This document shows positions 4,844 through 8,862 of a stretch of 8,862 nucleotides of DNA, one piece after another (position 1 is the stretch's first letter; each line of letters opens with the position of its first letter). Made by a program: the position numbers and the translations under genes. The notes under the pieces were generated by a model. It was not told the origin of the DNA, searched no databases, and saw only the letters and a program-made list of their open reading frames with translations. The stretch is taken from assembly GCA_947630385.1 (NCBI GenBank), contig CANRHG010000067.1:1-8862 (forward strand). The letters are read 5' to 3'. Source of the DNA: an uncultured Eubacteriaceae bacterium. Its GTDB lineage: Bacteria; Bacillota; Clostridia; Eubacteriales; Eubacteriaceae.

Positions 4844-5908
4844 TCAAATCTGCGAAAAAAAGGACTTCGCGATCTCACGCTGCTTGGGACTTAAGTCTCT
4901 TCCACTCGATTTAAAGAACAGTTCAAGGAGTTCTAAAGGCGAGTCCGTCTTTATATCTTCAAATTCCTCTTCTTCTAGCCCTTCGACCGTGATCCCCAAA
5001 ATGTTCGGAAAAATCTTTTGAAGTTTGCGCTTGGCCCCGTAGACCGGCACGGTATCGGTGAGTTTAACAAACACGTAATCCTCGCTCGGCTCCTGTTCTA
5101 GAATCTCTTCGAAACTCCCCCTAACCGTGCGCACCTCCCTAAGTGGCTTAAGGGCCTCCTTTTTGACCTCAAAGCCGTCCGGTCCGATCTCAACGTAAAG
5201 AAGTACCTTTTCCGATTCGTCGACCGCGTACTTTAAGGGGCTGCCGCTGTAATAGGCGTTTTTTCCGGCCTTTTGGCACCGGTGGACGTGGCCGAGGGCG
5301 ACGTAGTCAAAGGCTGAGAGAATCCCACTGTCGATGCGCTCGGCCCCGCCGACTTTGATGCGCTCCGAGCCGTCGATCATCTCTTCCCTGTTCTTACTCA
5401 CGGGCAGGAAAAACTGGTGGGACAAAAGGATGTTGAGCCCCTCTCCCATCTCACAGCCGTCGAACAATGCCTTAAGCCCGTCCTGCAGGTCGTCCGAACC
5501 GAGATTTGCCGCGCTCACGTACGAGAGCATGTGGACTCTTACGGGCATCTCACAGGTTTTTACGTCGATGTGACAAAGTCCTTCTCCCGAGTCCCCCTCG
5601 ATATAGAGCCCGCTGTCCTTTAGTCTATCTTTATAAAGCTGTAGGCGAACCGCCGAGTCGTGGTTTCCGGCGATGATAAATACCGGCGCGAGCTCGGTGA
5701 GCCTACCCGTAAAGTCGTCGTAGAGTTTTACGGCCTCTTCGCTCGGGTTGGCCCGGTCGAAGACGTCCCCGCATATTAGAATGAGCTCGGGTTTATTTTC
5801 TTTAACACTTTTTATGATCTCACCCAGGATATAGCGCTGGTCTTCGATTAGGTCGTAGCCGAGCAGGCGCTTTCCCAGATGTAGGTCCGATAGATGTAAT
5901 ATTTTCAT
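4844..5908 (-). CDS. sbcD: SbcD, nuclease subunit of the SbcCD complex
   Basis: A 354-residue Mre11-type metallophosphoesterase that forms the nuclease active site of SbcCD with the SbcC ATPase downstream. The five family motifs are present: DLHLG (Asp8, His10), GDVFD (Asp48), GNHDS (Asn82, His83), SHQ (His164) and GHVH (His207, His209), which bind the two metal ions. The C-terminal 150 residues form the capping and SbcC-contact region. The start MKILHLSDLHLG is the family start. The ribosome site is weak (CGAG about 8 bases before ATG), and a short GC hairpin (5926-5939) lies just upstream. sbcD comes first, as usual, but sbcC follows only after 204 bases. Expression probably begins between 5930 and 5995, since a strong terminator closes the gene upstream at 5995-6019. 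Confidence 0.96.
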   Translation of the reverse strand: MKILHLSDLHLGKRLLGYDLIEDQRYILGEIIKSVKENKPELILICGDVFDRANPSEEAVKLYDDFTGRLTELAPVFIIAGNHDSAVRLQLYKDRLKDSGLYIEGDSGEGLCHIDVKTCEMPVRVHMLSYVSAANLGSDDLQDGLKALFDGCEMGEGLNILLSHQFFLPVSKNREEMIDGSERIKVGGAERIDSGILSAFDYVALGHVHRCQKAGKNAYYSGSPLKYAVDESEKVLLYVEIGPDGFEVKKEALKPLREVRTVRGSFEEILEQEPSEDYVFVKLTDTVPVYGAKRKLQKIFPNILGITVEGLEEEEFEDIKTDSPLELLELFFKSSGRDLSPKQREIAKSFFSQI

Positions 5909-5939
5909 GATTTAGCTCGTGTTTTAGCGGTTCCCCGCT

Positions 5940-5962
5940 ATATAGAAACTTACTTTCTATAT
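5940..5962. promoter_or_regulatory. 23-bp palindrome upstream of sbcD (candidate operator)
   Basis: ATATAGAAA and TTTCTATAT (5940-5948 and 5954-5962) form a perfect 9-bp dyad with a 5-base centre, 32 bases before the sbcD start codon. It lies where the sbcD promoter must be, and TATA-like -10 sequences fall inside it, so a dimeric regulator bound here would block transcription. It does not match the Gram-positive LexA box (GAAC-N4-GTTC). Confidence 0.5.
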
Positions 5963-5994
5963 CTAGTTTACCAAAACTTCGCCTGCGAGAAAAG

Positions 5995-6019
5995 AAAAAG
6001 GCACCGGAATTTCGGTGCC
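5995..6019 (-). terminator. Terminator of the five-repeat ChW gene
   Basis: On the minus strand GGCACCG (6013-6019) pairs with CGGTGCC (6000-6006) across a 6-base loop, followed by five U (5999-5995) and more T-rich sequence. It lies 15 bases after the stop codon at 6034 and isolates sbcD from the surface-protein genes. Confidence 0.9.
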
Positions 6020-6033
6020 AAATTAAACTAAGT

Positions 6034-7323
6034 TTACGGTCTAAACTTTAAGGAAAACTCTTTTCCGGGGATATTGGAAAAGCTATAGTTTAGCCGGTCG
6101 ATCGTACGGCCGACTTTTAAATTACGGGTCACGCCCCCGGCTGTGAGCTTCAAGTCGCCGCCCCGGATGTTGGTTTGATCCAGGTCGACGGTAATGGCTT
6201 CGTTTGTTTTTCTATCGACCAGCCGGATTTTTGAGAAGTATTTGTCGGCGTTTAAGACTTCGTAGTATCCCTCAAAGTCTCCCGTGTAGATGTAGGTCTC
6301 CGAGATACCGACGACGCGGTCTTCGGTCCCGTCTTCTTCGAGATAACAACCCTGGATGAGTTCGTAGAACTCTTCACGACTGATGGGTTGTAAGAACGCT
6401 TCTTTGTCGCTCTGTGGCGTGGGTTCGCCCTTCTTTTGAAGCACGACGTTGATGGCTTCGACGGGTTTTGCCACACCGGTCGTACCGGCGCTTTCCCCGT
6501 TTTTGGCGTAGCCGAGCCATCCGAGATCCTGGACGTGGACCTGATAGTACAGGTCGTAGTCGAGCGAGAGCGGACCGATGAGTTGAAGCTTGACGGCTTC
6601 GATGTTCTTTCCGATCTGGCCGGAATAATCACTCGTGAAGTTTTCTTCCCAGCCGATGTCGGAGATGTGCGATTTGTACTCGATCGCGCCTAAGACCGTC
6701 GTGTGTACCGACAGGCGAAAACTCTGAAGCGGCGCCGCTTTGCCGGTGAGCCCGACGTAGTAGTCGTCGAAAGTCCCACTCTTCCAGTCAAAGCCGCTCT
6801 GGTAGAACTCGCTGGTCTCCACCGGTGGCATGTCTTTGTACAAAAAGCCACAGTCGGTGTCCCCGGGAGCCTCACCCCCGGCCGCAACCAACACGATCTC
6901 TAGGGCTTCGATGGGCTTAGCCAGTCCTTCGGTCCCGCTGGAATCGAAGTTTTTGACCCAGTCGAGCCACCCGTAGTCGCGTACGTGCGACCTGTAGTAG
7001 ACGTCGACGCCTTCGGTGTTCGAGCGAATGCGCACGGCTTCTAAGGCCTTACCTTCGCCCGTCGTGCCGCAGCGGTTACTTTCCGGGTCCATCCAGCCGA
7101 TGTCGCTGACGTGGGCCTGCAACGTAAAAGACGCGTCCGAGGTGATCTCAAGGGCTTCCATATTCTGACCCTGTCCGGTCGTCCCACACGTACCCGGGGA
7201 GCTTACTTCATCCATCCACCCGATGTTACTGACGTGCGCCCTGTAGGTTAGATTATTACTCGCGTAAACTGGAGTACAGATAAGAAAAACAAACAAAGCG
7301 AACCATACTGAGCCATTTTTCAT
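6034..7323 (-). CDS. Secreted ChW-repeat protein with an unrecognised C-terminal domain
   Basis: A 429-residue secreted protein. MKNGSVWFALFVFLICTPVYA is a signal peptide, cleaved probably after residue 21. Five ChW repeats follow at about residues 25-60, 66-100, 108-145, 213-248 and 257-297, each with a HV-x-(D/N)-x-GW core, then TGxGK/A and a closing (I/L)EAxx(I/L) strand. A degenerate sixth unit at about 183-206 keeps TGKAAPLQSFRL but has lost the Gly-Trp. Residues 305-429 form a separate mixed alpha/beta-strand domain (FLQPISREEFYELIQGCYLEE onward) that I do not recognise. ChW proteins are thought to bind surface or extracellular ligands; the C-terminal domain may add another function. 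AGGAG (7332-7336) lies 8 bases before the ATG. The lipase-like gene is upstream on the same strand, but a promoter lies between them. A paralogue begins at 531. Confidence 0.93.
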   Translation of the reverse strand: MKNGSVWFALFVFLICTPVYASNNLTYRAHVSNIGWMDEVSSPGTCGTTGQGQNMEALEITSDASFTLQAHVSDIGWMDPESNRCGTTGEGKALEAVRIRSNTEGVDVYYRSHVRDYGWLDWVKNFDSSGTEGLAKPIEALEIVLVAAGGEAPGDTDCGFLYKDMPPVETSEFYQSGFDWKSGTFDDYYVGLTGKAAPLQSFRLSVHTTVLGAIEYKSHISDIGWEENFTSDYSGQIGKNIEAVKLQLIGPLSLDYDLYYQVHVQDLGWLGYAKNGESAGTTGVAKPVEAINVVLQKKGEPTPQSDKEAFLQPISREEFYELIQGCYLEEDGTEDRVVGISETYIYTGDFEGYYEVLNADKYFSKIRLVDRKTNEAITVDLDQTNIRGGDLKLTAGGVTRNLKVGRTIDRLNYSFSNIPGKEFSLKFRP

Positions 7324-7368
7324 TCGCTTTGCTCCTATAAATCTTAAAAATATTTAAGTCTTATCTGT

Positions 7369-7422
7369 ATTATACAACCAGTTGGATAAAAAAACTATAC
7401 AATTTCGTGACAAAATGAACAA
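7369..7422 (-). promoter_or_regulatory. Promoter region of the five-repeat ChW gene
   Basis: Two candidates are seen on the minus strand. TTGTTC (7417-7422) with 17 bases then TATAGT (7394-7399) has correct spacing. A perfect TATAAT lies at 7369-7374, with a poor -35 (TAGTTT), and would start transcription near 7362, about 39 bases before the ATG. Either or both may be used. Confidence 0.5.
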
Positions 7423-7440
7423 AACTTTTACAGTTTCGTT
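7418..7440 (-). terminator. Possible weak terminator after the lipase-like gene
   Basis: On the minus strand AACGAAACT (7432-7440) can pair with AGTTTTGTT (7418-7426) over 9 bases across GTAAA, with one G-U pair. The T residues lie within the 3' arm and in the following CATTTTG, so it is not a classical signal. It overlaps the -35 of the promoter above. Confidence 0.3.
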
Positions 7441-7453
7441 ACATTGTCGCATA

Positions 7454-8862
7454 TTAATCGATTTTTACCAATATCCGGACATTTCTACCTGGATAGAAGC
7501 GGTAGATGTCGCTCTTGGTCTTTCGTTTACCTTCGATGAAGATCCCGTCTAAGCTCCCCTTGAGATCGACCGCCCTTATCAGTGCGAGCTGTGTGGGAAC
7601 GAAGTAGCCACCGCCGACGACTTTTCCCGGGCCCTGGACTTCCGGGATGACCGTGTAGACCGGCAGGTTGCCTTTGTAGATCTCCTGGGCCCGAAGGAGC
7701 CTCCGGTTGGCCGAGAGGCTACAGCGGTCGATCTGGCGGTGGATGTTGCCGCTAAGGCGCCCGCCCCTCGGTGGGGTGAGATCCCCAAAGTCGATTCCCG
7801 AGACGAAGCGGCCGAGGATCATATCGTATAAATTCACGCTGTAGTTCATCGTATCTTTCCCGGTGAACCAGACTTTGTACTGGCGGTCGGTCGAGAGCAC
7901 GACCACGCGCTGCCCGGCGAGGGTGAGCCCGTTCCAGAATTCCTCGGCGATCTCCTGTTCCTGACCGTCTAGGATCACGACGTGGCTGACGTAGTCGCTG
8001 TCGACGTCGAGGTCGGTTACACCGGTAAAGTAGGCGGCCTGGTAGTTGTCGGGACCGAAATCCGCGAGCGAGTTAAAGGATTCGAGCCAGGCGAGTTCTT
8101 CGACCATCTCGTGGCTTCGAAACAGCGGGACGGCAAAGGTCAGATTTAACTTCCCGTCTTTGTACAATAGCGGTTTGATACGCTCCGCGTTGGCGGGGTC
8201 GAGCAGGTAGATCTTTTCTTCTAGCGTCTTTAAGACTTTCATCTGCTCTAAATTATGGACGCTGCTTCTTTTTTCAAAGTCCATAAAAAAGCCGATAAAA
8301 GCGTCCTGGAAGTGTTCGACGTAAAATTTAGGCCCTCCCAGGATGAAGGCCACGTCGGAAGCGAACGTATCGACCGAATAGACGTCGTCGATCCCCGGGT
8401 CTTCGGCTTTTGGATCGATCTTTTTTAAGGTCTCCTTCATCTTTTCGTACTTTTCGTTAAAGGTGCGGTCGGTCTGATAGGTCGGAAGGTGGAGGCTGAC
8501 CCCATAACGCACGTAGCCCCAGGCGCTAAAGGCGATCTTTGGCACGACGTCTCCGGGATTTACGACGTTGATGATGTTCTCGTACGCCCTTCCGACCGCG
8601 CCGGAAGCTCTGGTCGTACGTGGGCACTCAAAGGTATAACAGCTCGTGTTTTCTTTACTTAAACCATCTACCGCGCCTTCGTCGATCTTTGCGGCTACGA
8701 CGTTACAGACGGCAGCGCCCCGGGAATATCCGCTAAGGTGCAGGCGCACTTTCCCGTCGATGTCTTTGAGGTAGTTTTTAAGACCGTCTAGGACCTGTCC
8801 GGCCGCGATCTCAAAGCCTTCGTGCAGGGTCCCGTCGCCCATGAGGAAGTTACCACCCCATT
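7454..8862 (-). CDS. Lipase-like alpha/beta hydrolase, C-terminal 469 codons (cut by right edge)
   Basis: The frame is open through the right edge (…WGGNFLMGDG), so the ATG at 8842 is internal and the N-terminus is missing. The visible part carries the class 3 lipase-type pattern. Counting from that Met: LSGYSRGAA with nucleophile Ser40 in the GxSxG elbow, VNPGDVVPKI with a probable catalytic Asp98, and a His in GVSLHLP (His118). The remaining 340 residues are not clearly part of the hydrolase fold; they include a FYVEHF segment, a stretch reminiscent of a von Willebrand-like beta fold (SHVVILDGQEQEIAEEFW) and a short C-terminal beta-rich segment (VVGGGYFVPTQLALIRAVDLKG). The substrate is not known; similar proteins act on lipids or esters. 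The gene next to it encodes a ChW surface protein, so secretion is plausible, but the signal peptide would lie outside the window. Confidence 0.85.
   Translation of the reverse strand, partial: WGGNFLMGDGTLHEGFEIAAGQVLDGLKNYLKDIDGKVRLHLSGYSRGAAVCNVVAAKIDEGAVDGLSKENTSCYTFECPRTTRASGAVGRAYENIINVVNPGDVVPKIAFSAWGYVRYGVSLHLPTYQTDRTFNEKYEKMKETLKKIDPKAEDPGIDDVYSVDTFASDVAFILGGPKFYVEHFQDAFIGFFMDFEKRSSVHNLEQMKVLKTLEEKIYLLDPANAERIKPLLYKDGKLNLTFAVPLFRSHEMVEELAWLESFNSLADFGPDNYQAAYFTGVTDLDVDSDYVSHVVILDGQEQEIAEEFWNGLTLAGQRVVVLSTDRQYKVWFTGKDTMNYSVNLYDMILGRFVSGIDFGDLTPPRGGRLSGNIHRQIDRCSLSANRRLLRAQEIYKGNLPVYTVIPEVQGPGKVVGGGYFVPTQLALIRAVDLKGSLDGIFIEGKRKTKSDIYRFYPGRNVRILVKID

Noticed and set aside
4707..5021. 104-residue plus-strand frame across the sbcD end, with a TTGACA in front
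   Set aside because: Shadow of sbcD; the TTGACA has a -10-like TATGCT only at 19 bases, and no ribosome site is seen.
6252..6903. Several Arg/Ser-rich frames on both strands within the ChW gene
   Set aside because: Out-of-frame shadows of a well-supported gene with clear repeats and a signal peptide.

Overview
The window looks like chromosomal DNA from a low-to-middle-GC Bacillota (Clostridia-like) organism. The evidence is two secreted proteins built from clostridial hydrophobic (ChW, Gly-Trp) repeats, strong AGGAGG-type ribosome binding sites in front of some genes, a Gram-positive style SbcD/SbcC pair, and short AT-rich intergenic regions. The genus cannot be named from the sequence alone.

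Layout, left to right. (1) 1-531, minus strand: start of a secreted ChW-repeat protein that runs off the left edge, with its promoter at 602-630. (2) 631-900: AT-rich, no gene seen. (3) About 900-1220: a compact locus that reads as a type I toxin-antitoxin cassette. It holds a 62-residue single-membrane-helix peptide (987-1175, plus) with a near-perfect Shine-Dalgarno, and a convergent antisense RNA (about 1223 to 1100, minus) with its own extended -10 promoter and a perfect terminator hairpin inside the toxin gene. The 5' and 3' ends of the toxin mRNA share an 11-base perfect complementarity, as in type I toxin mRNAs that fold into an inactive form. (4) 1296-1394: a second, diverged copy of the antisense-RNA half of that cassette, apparently without a toxin. 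(5) 1458-1663: two clusters of DnaA boxes phased at 12-13 bp and facing each other across an AT-rich, dyad-rich stretch. This is a candidate replication origin or DnaA-binding locus. (6) 1745-5908, minus: sbcD then sbcC, the SbcCD (Mre11-Rad50 type) nuclease. They are separated by an unusual 204-bp gap holding a 112-bp inverted-repeat-bounded segment, and sbcC appears to start at a non-standard AUC codon. (7) 6034-7323, minus: a second secreted ChW protein with five clear repeats and an unrecognised C-terminal domain, ending in a strong terminator. (8) 7454-8862, minus: a lipase-like alpha/beta hydrolase, cut by the right edge.

How it fits together. The flanks (1-531 and 6034-8862) are surface or secreted functions. 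The centre is DNA maintenance: SbcCD processes hairpins and DNA ends, and beside it lie DnaA boxes and a small toxin cassette with inverted repeats. The toxin cassette with its relic antisense copy, and the phased DnaA clusters, are the most notable parts; neither is coding sequence in the usual sense. Transcript ends, promoter strengths and RNA folds given here are read by eye and not measured.
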